From Ignavibacteria bacterium (lineage in GTDB: Bacteria > Bacteroidota > Ignavibacteria > Tepidaquicellales > Tepidaquicellaceae): a DNA stretch of 37,244 nt. This document shows positions 16,875-25,010 of this stretch, piece after piece (within the stretch, counting starts at the first letter, position 1; each line of letters begins with the position of its first letter). The translations under genes were made by a program, and so were the position numbers. The DNA is taken from contig JAEUSI010000001.1 of the NCBI GenBank assembly GCA_016788375.1, positions 78,742-115,985 of the forward strand, given 5' to 3'. The notes beneath the pieces are model-generated. The model made no database searches, was not told where the DNA came from, and saw only the letters and a program-made list of their open reading frames with translations.

Positions 16875-18554
16875 TTAGTTTTCATACAGTTCATAACCGG
16901 GAGAACTTACTGCAAGCCTGAATTCGGAAGGTATAAACTGATCCGAATTCCCGTATACAGCCCTGTTAATTCCTTCTTTTTCAACTATAATTTCGTATCC
17001 GCCTGCAGGAAGCTGTTTTAGTTTTTCTTTTACATTTTCATAACCTTCCTTATTATCCAGAAAAATCAGTTCATATTCATTGTTTTCCCAGCCGAGATCC
17101 AGTCCCTTAAAATAAAAACTGAACTGAGGATTATGCCTGTAATTTGTTGCAACATATACAATTTTATTTCTGCCGCTTTTCTCGATTTGATTTTTTACTT
17201 CTGAAATGTGAAAATCATTTTCCCAGAACGGTACATGAATGAGATAATATAAATTCAGTATCAGAAAGAATCCAAATATAAATATATAAATTGCTTTTTG
17301 TAGTTCAATTTTATCTGCGATAATTGCTGCCAGAAAATATAATAAAGTTAAAACTAATGCCGTTGAAATAAGTATGAGAAGCTTATTTTCTTCATATAAA
17401 AAGCTTTTGATTTCGGGTCTGACTGATTCAGTTGCATACCAGAATATGTTCAAAATAAGAGCTGTTATCAGAGTTCTCTTTAAAATAAAATTTTTCTTAT
17501 CTATCTGGCTTATGCAGGAAGTCATCAGCAGGCATCCGGGAGTCAAAATAAGAAGCACATAAACTTCAAGTTTTGTTTTAAAAAGAGCAAGTATAAGCAA
17601 ACCTGTCAGAAACCAAATCCATAAAATTATCTTTCCGGTACTGAGAGAGCGGAATGATTTTAAATCAATATACATTGAAAAAAATATCAGAACGCTAAAA
17701 GGGATTATTGTTAACAGATAATTAATATGATACAGTACACCTGAATTTTTTTGGTTCATTTCCACTCCGTAAACAGCCCTGTCATAGATATGAAATTTGA
17801 AAAAAAAGTCCGTGAAATCACTTCCGTATTTTGCAAGCATAAAAATGTGCCATGGCAGTGCTATTAATATTCCGATGAAAACAAGAAATACAATATCCTT
17901 AAATCTGAAATTTACTTTATCTTTTACAAAGAACCAGCTGATCACTAAAATCATAGGGATATAAAATCCGACGAGAATTTTTACCATCAGACAGCAGCCG
18001 AATGAAACAGCACTTAATACAAGATAGCGGTAATTGAGAGATTCATTAAATTTGATAAATGTATATATTGAAAATAAAATAAAGAAAGTATAAGGATAGT
18101 CAAACTGAAATCTTTTCGAGAAGACATTAAAAATAATATTGCTGCAGAAAATCAATGATGCATAAAAAGCTGTTTTAGAATCATAAATTTTTTTTCCCGC
18201 TGACATTATAAGTACAACACAAAGGAGGCTGAATATAAAAGGAATAATTTTAAGAGCGAATGAATTGATGCCGAAAATTAGCGTGGAAAAATATCCGATC
18301 CAGATGAGAAGCGGTGGATGTGATCCTGAATAAAACCTGCCGACAGAATGAGAACTCTGATCAAAAAAATCCCCGTTTAAATGTATAGAAAGAACTCTTG
18401 TCGCATACATTCCTTCATCCCACGGCTGAATATCGGAGAAAATAATTCCGGGAAGTTTTACTGCGCATAAAAAAACAACGATAAAAATTATCAACTTTCG
18501 AAAATTAATATCGTTGCTTATAAAATTATCGGCATTTGAGTAAAAGTCGGACAT
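16875..18554 (-). CDS. Membrane glycosyltransferase, GT39/ArnT-like (polyprenyl-phosphate sugar donor)
   Basis: This 559-residue protein has about ten to twelve hydrophobic segments in the first 420 residues and a soluble C-terminal region of about 120 residues. The first periplasmic loop carries the acidic pair D46/E47 in QPWDEGMYATR, followed by a SHPPLL motif near residue 80, as in ArnT and other dolichyl/undecaprenyl-phosphate mannosyl- or arabinosyltransferase relatives. Family knowledge: such enzymes move a sugar from a polyprenyl phosphate to lipid A, protein or other acceptors on the periplasmic side. It is 27 bases downstream of a PorV-like gene and 3 bases upstream of an acyltransferase gene. 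The acceptor is unknown; a T9SS-linked glycan or LPS is possible. Confidence 0.85.
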   Translation of the reverse strand: MSDFYSNADNFISNDINFRKLIIFIVVFLCAVKLPGIIFSDIQPWDEGMYATRVLSIHLNGDFFDQSSHSVGRFYSGSHPPLLIWIGYFSTLIFGINSFALKIIPFIFSLLCVVLIMSAGKKIYDSKTAFYASLIFCSNIIFNVFSKRFQFDYPYTFFILFSIYTFIKFNESLNYRYLVLSAVSFGCCLMVKILVGFYIPMILVISWFFVKDKVNFRFKDIVFLVFIGILIALPWHIFMLAKYGSDFTDFFFKFHIYDRAVYGVEMNQKNSGVLYHINYLLTIIPFSVLIFFSMYIDLKSFRSLSTGKIILWIWFLTGLLILALFKTKLEVYVLLILTPGCLLMTSCISQIDKKNFILKRTLITALILNIFWYATESVRPEIKSFLYEENKLLILISTALVLTLLYFLAAIIADKIELQKAIYIFIFGFFLILNLYYLIHVPFWENDFHISEVKNQIEKSGRNKIVYVATNYRHNPQFSFYFKGLDLGWENNEYELIFLDNKEGYENVKEKLKQLPAGGYEIIVEKEGINRAVYGNSDQFIPSEFRLAVSSPGYELYEN

Positions 18555-18581
18555 AAATTCACTTTAGAGAAATAAGCAAAA

Positions 18582-19490
18582 TCAGAAATTCATCCCAAGT
18601 GAAAATGTATTGCTGTTACCGAAATTGCTGCTGTAAGGGACGAAGGCATAATCAAAATAAACCCCTTTGTATTTAAAACCGATTCCGGTTGTAAAATTTT
18701 TGTTTTCATATTCTGTCTGATAACCCATTCTTAAGAAAATGAAATCTTTGTATCCTGCTTCTGCGCCGGTATTAATGTGAAAACTTCCGCCGTCAAGAAC
18801 TGTAAACCCGTCAAGTCCGAGTAGAAAACTGAATTTTTCTTTTTCAAATTTATAACTTCCGCCGAATCTGAGAGCAGAAGGTAGTTTTGTTTCTTCATAA
18901 AGCAGTGCATTGACAGATCCGATATTGACTAAAACCAGTGCAACACTCAGATTATCTTTGATATAACTTGTTCCAAAGTCAAAAGCAAAACCGGACGCTT
19001 CATCAACATAAATTTTTTCAAAAAGATACTTACCCGTAATCCCTAAATTAAAATTTTTGTTAATCCTGTAACTAAAGGACAAACCGGTGGATAAATTGCT
19101 AGCGTCAAATGTTTCTATTGCAGCGCCAGGAATATTCCGGATTTCAAGATTACTGATTGACGTTGAAAAAACACCAACACCAAGCGCGACTTTACTGCTT
19201 AACGGAAATTTTAAAGCCAGAAAATCCGTATTGACATCCTGAACAAGTTCATTATGCATTATGATTACATTGCTTTTATCACCAACACTGAATCTGGACG
19301 GGTTGTAAATAAAAGCGGTAGCGTCATCAGTAACTGACGAAAAAGCTTCACCCATTGAAATAGCTCTTGCTCCGGCTCCTAATTTCAAAAAAGCAAGCCC
19401 GGTATTTCCGGGACCGTCATTCTGTGCTTTTAAATGCTGAGCAGAAACTGACAGCACGATAAAACATATTATTAATTTAATTACTCTCAT
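18582..19490 (-). CDS. PorV/PorQ-like outer-membrane beta-barrel (T9SS-associated)
   Basis: This 302-residue protein has a signal peptide (MRVIKLIICFIVLSVSA then QHLKAQ). The start of the mature region, LKLGAGARAISMGEAF, followed by ATAFIYNPS, matches the PorV/PorQ family, related to FadL-type 14-strand barrels. The rest is alternating beta strands ending in GNSNTFSLGMNF, with a C-terminal phenylalanine as for outer-membrane barrels. Family knowledge: PorV shuttles folded T9SS cargo from the translocon to the sortase PorU, and PorQ helps present A-LPS. Being the second of two tandem copies behind a putative cargo gene, it might be a dedicated carrier. The spacing of 2 bases to the upstream homologue implies one transcript. 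Confidence 0.85.
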   Translation of the reverse strand: MRVIKLIICFIVLSVSAQHLKAQNDGPGNTGLAFLKLGAGARAISMGEAFSSVTDDATAFIYNPSRFSVGDKSNVIIMHNELVQDVNTDFLALKFPLSSKVALGVGVFSTSISNLEIRNIPGAAIETFDASNLSTGLSFSYRINKNFNLGITGKYLFEKIYVDEASGFAFDFGTSYIKDNLSVALVLVNIGSVNALLYEETKLPSALRFGGSYKFEKEKFSFLLGLDGFTVLDGGSFHINTGAEAGYKDFIFLRMGYQTEYENKNFTTGIGFKYKGVYFDYAFVPYSSNFGNSNTFSLGMNF

Positions 19491-19492
19491 TA

Positions 19493-20569
19493 TTATTTAA
19501 ATTTAAACACAATTCCTATATTCTGAATAAGATCATGGCTGAAAGGTTCAACTTGTAAAGCGTAATCAAATCCGAGATTAATTGTTTTCGAAAAACTTTT
19601 ATCAAGACTCAAGCCGAACGAAGGCTTAAGATTTCCCGAAAAATCTTCTGCCGAGAAATCAATTCTGTCCATTCCTGCTCTGAGTTTAAGCTGTTTAATA
19701 ACGTTGATTTCAACTCCGAATCTGAAAACAGTATTGTTACTGTTTTCAATAAGATCTGTACCGGTTGAATCATCAGCAGGAACTGTCAAAGACGGATTAA
19801 AATACTGCTGAATTGCAAGGGAAGCAATTCCCAGATTTTTGGGAAGAAGATAAGACCCTCCGAGGTTAAGAACGGCGGGGAATTTATCTTCGGTTGTATT
19901 TCCGTTACTTCCGTACAATTGCGAAGTCTGCCATTCATATTTTGCGCCTAAATCTATAAAACTTAATCCGAAAGAAAGATTTTCGCCTGCTTTATAAACA
20001 CCTCCGAAATCAACAGCAAATGAAGTTGCTGTAACATCTTCATAAAGTTTAGCATAATAAAGTTTAAAACCTATGCCGGCTGATATTTTATCGGATAATA
20101 TAAATCCTGTTCCGAGATAAAATTCATTTTCAAAAGTAGAAAGCATTCCGGTTTGACGTGTATCATTATCTCTTGAATCAATATCACCTACACCTGCATT
20201 CAGCCAGGCAATTGTAATTCCGGCACCGCCTGATTTCTGTTTTGGTAATTTAAATTTTTTTGTAAATCCGAGAAAATTTAGTTTTCTGTCAAAACTCAGG
20301 AAAGTGTAGCTTAAATCTACTTTCCCGTCTTCCTGAAAAGTTGATAAAGCCGGATTATATATTCCGCTTGTACCTCCGAACACATCAGAAACCACAGCAT
20401 TACTCAGTCCGAGACCTCTGGTAGTGAAGCCCATTCTTGAAAAAGCACCTGCATAGCTGCCCAGCTGAGCATAACCTGAACAGGTAAAGAGTAACAACAT
20501 CATTATTATAAAAAGTTTTTTCAATGTATTAAAAGAAATTACAAATTCGATTCTGATAAAACTGAACAT
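19493..20569 (-). CDS. PorV/PorQ-like outer-membrane beta-barrel (second copy, more diverged)
   Basis: This 358-residue frame probably starts later than its first Met. A TTG at 20524 (residue 16) gives LKKLFIIMMLLLFTCSGYAQ, a clean signal peptide. The mature region begins with SYAGAFSRMGFTTRGLGLSNAV and GGTSGIYNPA, a diverged form of the PorV/PorQ N-terminal motif. The remainder is beta-barrel-like strands ending in a short FKFK. It is not a recent duplicate of the neighbouring copy: overall the two sequences differ strongly. It lies 12 bases after the T9SS propeller gene and two bases before the other barrel gene. Confidence 0.78.
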   Translation of the reverse strand: MFSFIRIEFVISFNTLKKLFIIMMLLLFTCSGYAQLGSYAGAFSRMGFTTRGLGLSNAVVSDVFGGTSGIYNPALSTFQEDGKVDLSYTFLSFDRKLNFLGFTKKFKLPKQKSGGAGITIAWLNAGVGDIDSRDNDTRQTGMLSTFENEFYLGTGFILSDKISAGIGFKLYYAKLYEDVTATSFAVDFGGVYKAGENLSFGLSFIDLGAKYEWQTSQLYGSNGNTTEDKFPAVLNLGGSYLLPKNLGIASLAIQQYFNPSLTVPADDSTGTDLIENSNNTVFRFGVEINVIKQLKLRAGMDRIDFSAEDFSGNLKPSFGLSLDKSFSKTINLGFDYALQVEPFSHDLIQNIGIVFKFK

Positions 20570-20581
20570 AAAATTTATTTA

Positions 20582-22201
20582 CTACTGAAGTAGAATTATC
20601 TTACCCCAGACCGGGTTTTCATTATCAAATTCAACACGATAAAAATAAACACCGTTTGCTACCTGATATCCGTTGTCATTAGTACCGTCCCAGGATGTAA
20701 ACAGCACATCAGTTCCGGATCTTGTTGCATTCTGAATCAGAGTCCTGACAGGATTCATGCCGAAATCAAATATTTTTATTGTAATGCTTGAAACATTTGT
20801 CGTGCTCTTATAATAAATCCGTGTAACTTCATCATCCGGCGAGAAGGGATTAGGAGCTGCATAAGTTTTAATGTCCGAAGATAAATCTATCGGAGAAACA
20901 GCGCGAATGATGTTCCACTTACCGATCCATGGCGAGCCGTATTCAACCGTACTTACCAATGCATCTGCGCTGCCTATATACAGAGTGTCACCGATATGAT
21001 TACCGCAGTAAAATGAATTTGTCCTAAGCTGGTCTTTTGTTCTTTCATCATAAATAACTCCTGCTTTAGACCAGTTGAAATTTCCGAAAACAGTTCTCCA
21101 CAATCCTGCATCAGTATACCCGTATGCAATGGAATCCTTAAATGAAATTCCGTTTGTTTTTATATCATCAAGCGTATTGTACCAGTTAGCACCGCCATCA
21201 GAAGAATAACTGAATGCATCAAATTCATCCAGTTCTTCTGCCTGTCTTGTAGCACCCCATACAATTTCCTTGCCGTTATATTTCTGCACTTCCATATTTA
21301 CCACAAAATTTCCTGAGATACCGTTTCCGCTGCCGGTATTTGCATAATTATATTTGTTCCAGTTTACCCCCCAGCTTGAAGACTTATTAATTCCGTCAGC
21401 TGTTCCGACATATAGTGTAGAATCATTTACGGCAGTAATGCTGAAAACTCTTTGATTAAGATTGTCTCTCGGATTAAGGGCAAAAGTATATCCGGCAGTA
21501 TTGATATTAATACTGTCTAGATTATCCGGAGGAAGAAGGACTCTTTCCCACGTAACTCCGTAATCTGTGCTTTTTCTTAATCCCCCGGCAAAACAGCAAA
21601 TCCAAATCGTATAATTTTCGGGATCATTTTTTGTTTTTGTAATTGCAATATCATAAGAAAGATTTTGCTGCGGCACAACAACAGGAAGTGCATAAAGAGT
21701 GTTTGAACCGTAAACAATAACAGAATCTGACCTTAAGTCTACCGGCTGAGGATAAGAGGACCAGCTGTAACCGAAATCGGTTGAAATTTTAATTCCCGTT
21801 CCTGTGGGAACAGAAGAGCCGCTGATTTCCTGACTTATAGCAGTTGAGGCAGCTATCACTTTTTTATTAAGACTAAATCCTGCAATATCATCTTCACCGA
21901 ACGGTGACAAACCGTAATAATACTGATAACTGCTGAAATTATTTACGGTACGCATGAGACCACTTCCTGTGGCAAACCAAACCGTATCTCCGTTAAGCAA
22001 TATATCAGTTATGAAATTGCTTACCGGTGTGCCGGATACATTCGGAATTACAACTTCCGACAATACAAAAGAATTATCATAGTTCTTATTCATAATATTT
22101 CTTCCGGATGTATTTTCGGTAATTTTGTAATCTTCAGCAGTGAAAATGTTCTGAGAAAAACAAATGTTTGCAGAAAGCAATATTATTACAAGATATTTCA
22201 T
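20582..22201 (-). CDS. Secreted Asp-box beta-propeller with FlgD-like C-terminal T9SS domain
   Basis: This 539-residue protein has a signal peptide (MKYLVIILLSANICFSQ). At least four Asp-box (BNR-like) repeats of the form S-x-D-x-G-x-x-W are visible, ending at W147, W218, W281 (degenerate SSSWGVNW) and W340. Together they predict a sortilin/sialidase-type propeller over about residues 40-440. Residues about 447-539 form an Ig-like FlgD-type domain: PNPFSPDDEV, FTSWDGTNDNGY, and NGVYFYRVEF. Such a C-terminus is the typical T9SS target region in Ignavibacteria. The predicted site is the cell surface or medium. ATG overlaps the previous gene's stop by one base (TAATG). Sialidase activity should not be assumed because no catalytic Arg triad was checked. 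Confidence 0.85.
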   Translation of the reverse strand: MKYLVIILLSANICFSQNIFTAEDYKITENTSGRNIMNKNYDNSFVLSEVVIPNVSGTPVSNFITDILLNGDTVWFATGSGLMRTVNNFSSYQYYYGLSPFGEDDIAGFSLNKKVIAASTAISQEISGSSVPTGTGIKISTDFGYSWSSYPQPVDLRSDSVIVYGSNTLYALPVVVPQQNLSYDIAITKTKNDPENYTIWICCFAGGLRKSTDYGVTWERVLLPPDNLDSININTAGYTFALNPRDNLNQRVFSITAVNDSTLYVGTADGINKSSSWGVNWNKYNYANTGSGNGISGNFVVNMEVQKYNGKEIVWGATRQAEELDEFDAFSYSSDGGANWYNTLDDIKTNGISFKDSIAYGYTDAGLWRTVFGNFNWSKAGVIYDERTKDQLRTNSFYCGNHIGDTLYIGSADALVSTVEYGSPWIGKWNIIRAVSPIDLSSDIKTYAAPNPFSPDDEVTRIYYKSTTNVSSITIKIFDFGMNPVRTLIQNATRSGTDVLFTSWDGTNDNGYQVANGVYFYRVEFDNENPVWGKIILLQ

Positions 22202-23022
22202 TAATCAGGCTGAATAAATTTAATGCTGTCGGTCAGAGGGATTCCGGAAATTCCCGAATTATCCTTTACCGTAAAAGTATATTTAAAATATCCGTATGAA
22301 GACGGATCTGAACTGTATGAAACATAATTTGAAAAAGTAAACTGCCCGTTCTGATTATTAAACATCGGAATCGGAGGCAGTGTGACTCCGTTTGGTCTGA
22401 CCGTAACAAATGTAACGTCTCTGATATCGCATAAACCGTCCGGATCACCTGCATTTACGGTAATTGTAAGCAGGGATGAATCACCCGGCAAAGGTCTGAT
22501 AACACTGTCCGGTAAATTTGACGAAATAATTACAGGCGGCTGATTCGCGGAATTTACAACCCTGAAATCTGAAGTAATCAAATTGCTAAATAGACCCGAA
22601 TTATTTTCAGCAAGATATTCAATATTGTATTTCCCTACCAATAAGCATTGTATATTACTTATGCTGACTGAAACAGAATATCTCCCGTCACCTGAAACTG
22701 TGTCCGGACTTATCCCGTTGTCCGACATAAAAAACTGTCCTATCTGAACTTCCTGAGGATTTGTAATTGAACAGATTACATAATTTAAAGGCGAACCTCC
22801 GTTAACATTAACGGCTACAGAAGTATTCAGAATAATCAAAGGGCTTGAAGAAGTTGTAAACACTGTATCCGGATTCTGATAAGGATTAGATATTACAGGT
22901 GCATAAATGGAAGGGTCAATTACGGTATTATTGTTTTCCTCACAAGAATAAAAAATAAAAGCAGCAATTAACGGAATAATTGCTGCATAAACAAATTTAA
23001 TTTTTCTGATATTTATGATAAT
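22201..23022 (-). CDS. Lipoprotein with choice-of-anchor X-like domains and no canonical start codon
   Basis: The frame is open upstream of GTG 22863 to a stop near 23060. Just upstream of that GTG lies a classic lipoprotein signal: charged N-terminus (IRKIK), hydrophobic IIPLIAAFIF, then lipobox YSC (C27 if started at 23022). No ATG, GTG or TTG occurs in this frame between the stop and the lipobox. I place the start at ATT 23022, with ATC 23019 or ATA 23016 as alternatives, giving 273 residues. The mature protein has a DNGISPDTVSGDGRYSVSVS segment as in choice-of-anchor X domains, and an Ig-like domain in the C-terminal half. It overlaps the T9SS propeller gene by one base. It may be a surface lipoprotein partner of that cargo. 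A truncated 220-residue product from the GTG would lose the signal peptide. Confidence 0.68.
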   Translation of the reverse strand: MIINIRKIKFVYAAIIPLIAAFIFYSCEENNNTVIDPSIYAPVISNPYQNPDTVFTTSSSPLIILNTSVAVNVNGGSPLNYVICSITNPQEVQIGQFFMSDNGISPDTVSGDGRYSVSVSISNIQCLLVGKYNIEYLAENNSGLFSNLITSDFRVVNSANQPPVIISSNLPDSVIRPLPGDSSLLTITVNAGDPDGLCDIRDVTFVTVRPNGVTLPPIPMFNNQNGQFTFSNYVSYSSDPSSYGYFKYTFTVKDNSGISGIPLTDSIKFIQPD

Positions 23023-23096
23023 ATGATTTTTAAAATTATCTAAGCGTATAAATATAATCGATAAAATTATTTAGAAAAATTAATTAAATAAAAACG

Positions 23097-23864
23097 TTAT
23101 TTTCTTTTTACTCTTTTAACATCCGGATAAATATTCAATCCCACATCTATGCTTACAATACCCATATATCTTTTAAATCCGGGACCGCCGTTTGAATCGC
23201 CGTCATTTAGATTTAAATTTTCAGTCTGACCGTCAAAAGCTGCTGTATTATCATCATTAAACAGGTTCATCAGATTGTACCTTGCTCCGATATTAAGACC
23301 TAAATTTCTTTTTTTGTTTTTAAACACAAACTCAAGACCGGCTTTAACTTCCATACCCACTCTGAATGAAGATTCAAATGACCTGGCATAATTTAAAAGT
23401 GTATCAGCCGGATTTGGTTCGAAACTTCCGTTAATGATATTTCCCGTGAATCCGATTCCGTAATAGCTTCTGAATCCGTAAGTGCCGAAAAACAAGTATT
23501 CATATCCGGCGTCAATAGTAACAATATCATAACTTGTTTTATTGTAATCGGAAAAATCTGAATTTACCATCCCTTTATAATCAAAGCCGAGATATATTCT
23601 GTCATTTTTCTTTTTACCTGGGCTGTATTTACCGTACAGATAACCACCGAAACCCCATCTCATCCCGTAATTATCTGCAAGATTAAACGAATTCGGAGAA
23701 TAATTTGCTCTTCCGTATGCATCATTTGTTGCTAAATTCCATGCAGGTCCGAATCCTATGACCCAGGAAGGTCTTGAATAAGTATAATATTGTTGTGCAA
23801 ATATATCCTTATTTAGAAACAGAATTGTGACTAATATAAAAATACTGAGTACGATTTTTTTCAT
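23097..23864 (-). CDS. Outer-membrane beta-barrel protein, unknown function
   Basis: This 255-residue protein has a strong signal peptide (MKKIVLSIFILVTILF, cleavage after FAQ). The remainder alternates strands and turns rich in Tyr, Gly and Asn, with a long predicted barrel of about eight to ten strands. The segment RNLGLNIGARYNLMNLF is typical of a membrane strand and hairpin. A near-ideal Shine-Dalgarno AAAGGA lies 6 bases upstream. No function can be assigned. It is the first gene of the minus-strand run and ends 75 bases before the lipoprotein start, so it may or may not be in the same transcript. Confidence 0.68.
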   Translation of the reverse strand: MKKIVLSIFILVTILFLNKDIFAQQYYTYSRPSWVIGFGPAWNLATNDAYGRANYSPNSFNLADNYGMRWGFGGYLYGKYSPGKKKNDRIYLGFDYKGMVNSDFSDYNKTSYDIVTIDAGYEYLFFGTYGFRSYYGIGFTGNIINGSFEPNPADTLLNYARSFESSFRVGMEVKAGLEFVFKNKKRNLGLNIGARYNLMNLFNDDNTAAFDGQTENLNLNDGDSNGGPGFKRYMGIVSIDVGLNIYPDVKRVKRK

Positions 23865-24109
23865 TTAGAATCCTTTCTGTGAAGTGGAAATTTCTGTAAA
23901 ATAATTTATGCCAAATTAATATTTTGATTTAAAACAATCAAGTATATATTATCTTTAATCCGCTTAGAAATTAATCGATATCTGATTTTACAAAGCAAGT
24001 ATTTACAGTATTTCAGAATATTTAAATATTTGATTTCAACTTAAATAAAAGTATATTTTTTATATTACTTCAACAGATGATTTTTTCATTAAATATTAAT
24101 TTTAAAAAA

Positions 24110-24121
24110 TTTATATTGAGT
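24110..24121 (+). repeat. Shared 12-base motif upstream of nuoA (copy 1)
   Basis: TTTATATTGAGT occurs here, ending one base before the nuoA ATG at 24123, and again at 26003-26014 upstream of nuoC. It contains TATATT, one base off the TATAAT -10 consensus. Six bases after that hexamer is the nuoA start codon, so a leaderless or near-leaderless nuoA transcript is conceivable. Confidence 0.5.
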
Positions 24122-24122
24122 C

Positions 24123-24491
24123 ATGATAGAAACATATATTCCGATTATAATCTTATTAGCTATCGCTGTAATCTTTGCTGTGACGAATGTAAAACTTTCT
24201 TCACTGCTTGGACCAAGCAGACCAGGCAAAGAAAAATTATCAACTTATGAAAGCGGAATTGAACCTGTTGGAACTGCTCATGACAGATTTTCTGTCAAAT
24301 TTTATATGGTAGCTGTACTATTCATTCTGTTTGATATAGAAGTTGTATTTCTTTATCAGTGGGCAGTATCATTTCTCAATCTTGATACAGCTAAAATGAT
24401 TTATTCATTCATCAGTGCAATTGTATTTATTATTATTTTACTTGTAGGTTATATTTATGTAATTAAAAAAGGAGCTTTAAAGTGGGATTAG
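24123..24491 (+). CDS. nuoA: NADH-quinone oxidoreductase subunit A
   Basis: This is a small membrane subunit of complex I, which passes electrons from NADH to quinone and pumps protons. The 122 residues contain three hydrophobic helices (about 5-27, 60-82 and 90-113). The conserved loop [13 protein letters not shown] and the [14 protein letters not shown] motif are clear family hallmarks. It is the first gene of the nuo cluster and its 3' end overlaps nuoB by ten bases. A 258-base AT-rich gap separates it from the divergent barrel gene and must hold the promoter. Confidence 0.96.
   Translation: MIETYIPIIILLAIAVIFAVTNVKLSSLLGPSRPGKEKLSTYESGIEPVGTAHDRFSVKFYMVAVLFILFDIEVVFLYQWAVSFLNLDTAKMIYSFISAIVFIIILLVGYIYVIKKGALKWD
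24465..24474 (+). promoter_or_regulatory. Shine-Dalgarno that fixes the nuoB GTG start
   Basis: AAAAAAGGAG ends seven bases before the GTG at 24482. It lies within the nuoA 3' coding sequence and supports GTG 24482 as the true nuoB start despite the ten-base overlap with nuoA. Confidence 0.75.
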
Positions 24492-24970
24492 AAGAAAAAC
24501 TCTCGAAAGACGGTTTCATTACATCAAAAATCGATGATCTGATTAAATGGTCGAGAAAGAATGCTCTGTGGCCGATGCCGATGGGCATTTCCTGCTGTGC
24601 AATTGAGATGATGGCAGCTGCCGGACCAAGATTTGACATATCAAGATTCGGAAGTGAAGTATTCAGATTTTCTCCGAGACAGTCCGACGTTATGATTGTT
24701 GCCGGAACTACTACATATAAAATGGCACGGGTTGTAAAGAAAATTTATGATCAGATGCCGGATCCGAAGTGGGTCATCGCTATGGGGGCATGTACTTCAA
24801 GCGGAGGGATGTACAGAACATATTCCGTTGTACAGGGTATTGATCTTTTTTTACCTGTAGATATTTATGTTGCAGGTTGTCCTCCGAGACCTGATAATTT
24901 GTTAAATGCATTAATTAAATTGCAGGAAAAAATCCAATCCGGACAGGAAGGTACTTTTTCAATAAATTAA
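24482..24970 (+). CDS. nuoB: NADH-quinone oxidoreductase subunit B
   Basis: NuoB carries iron-sulfur cluster N2, the last carrier before quinone in complex I. The protein has 162 residues, consistent with the family. All four cluster ligands are visible: C38 and C39 in ISCCAIE, C104 in GACTSSGG, and C133 in AGCPPRP. The start is GTG at 24482, fixed by a strong Shine-Dalgarno seven bases upstream, and overlaps nuoA by ten bases. It is followed not by nuoC but by a T9SS cargo gene, 40 bases downstream. Confidence 0.97.
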   Translation: MGLEEKLSKDGFITSKIDDLIKWSRKNALWPMPMGISCCAIEMMAAAGPRFDISRFGSEVFRFSPRQSDVMIVAGTTTYKMARVVKKIYDQMPDPKWVIAMGACTSSGGMYRTYSVVQGIDLFLPVDIYVAGCPPRPDNLLNALIKLQEKIQSGQEGTFSIN

Positions 24971-24984
24971 ACCCAGTTTAATTT
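24964..24984. promoter_or_regulatory. Perfect 9-bp inverted repeat at the nuoB end / cargo gene leader
   Basis: AAATTAAAC (24964-24972) and GTTTAATTT (24976-24984) are exact reverse complements around the 3-base centre CCA. It overlaps the last codons of nuoB and sits about 26 bases upstream of the T9SS cargo start. The compact symmetry resembles an operator more than a terminator, as no T tract follows. Confidence 0.35.
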
Positions 24985-25010
24985 CAACACTAACTAAATA
25001 AGGAGAAGCT

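Noticed and set aside
20582-22201. Sialidase annotation of the Asp-box protein
   Set aside because: Asp boxes occur in many propellers and no arginine triad or other catalytic residues could be identified; only the fold is claimed.
24019-24035. AT-only palindrome (AATATTTAAATATT) in the gap upstream of nuoA
   Set aside because: Such palindromes arise easily in very AT-rich sequence and nothing else marks the site.
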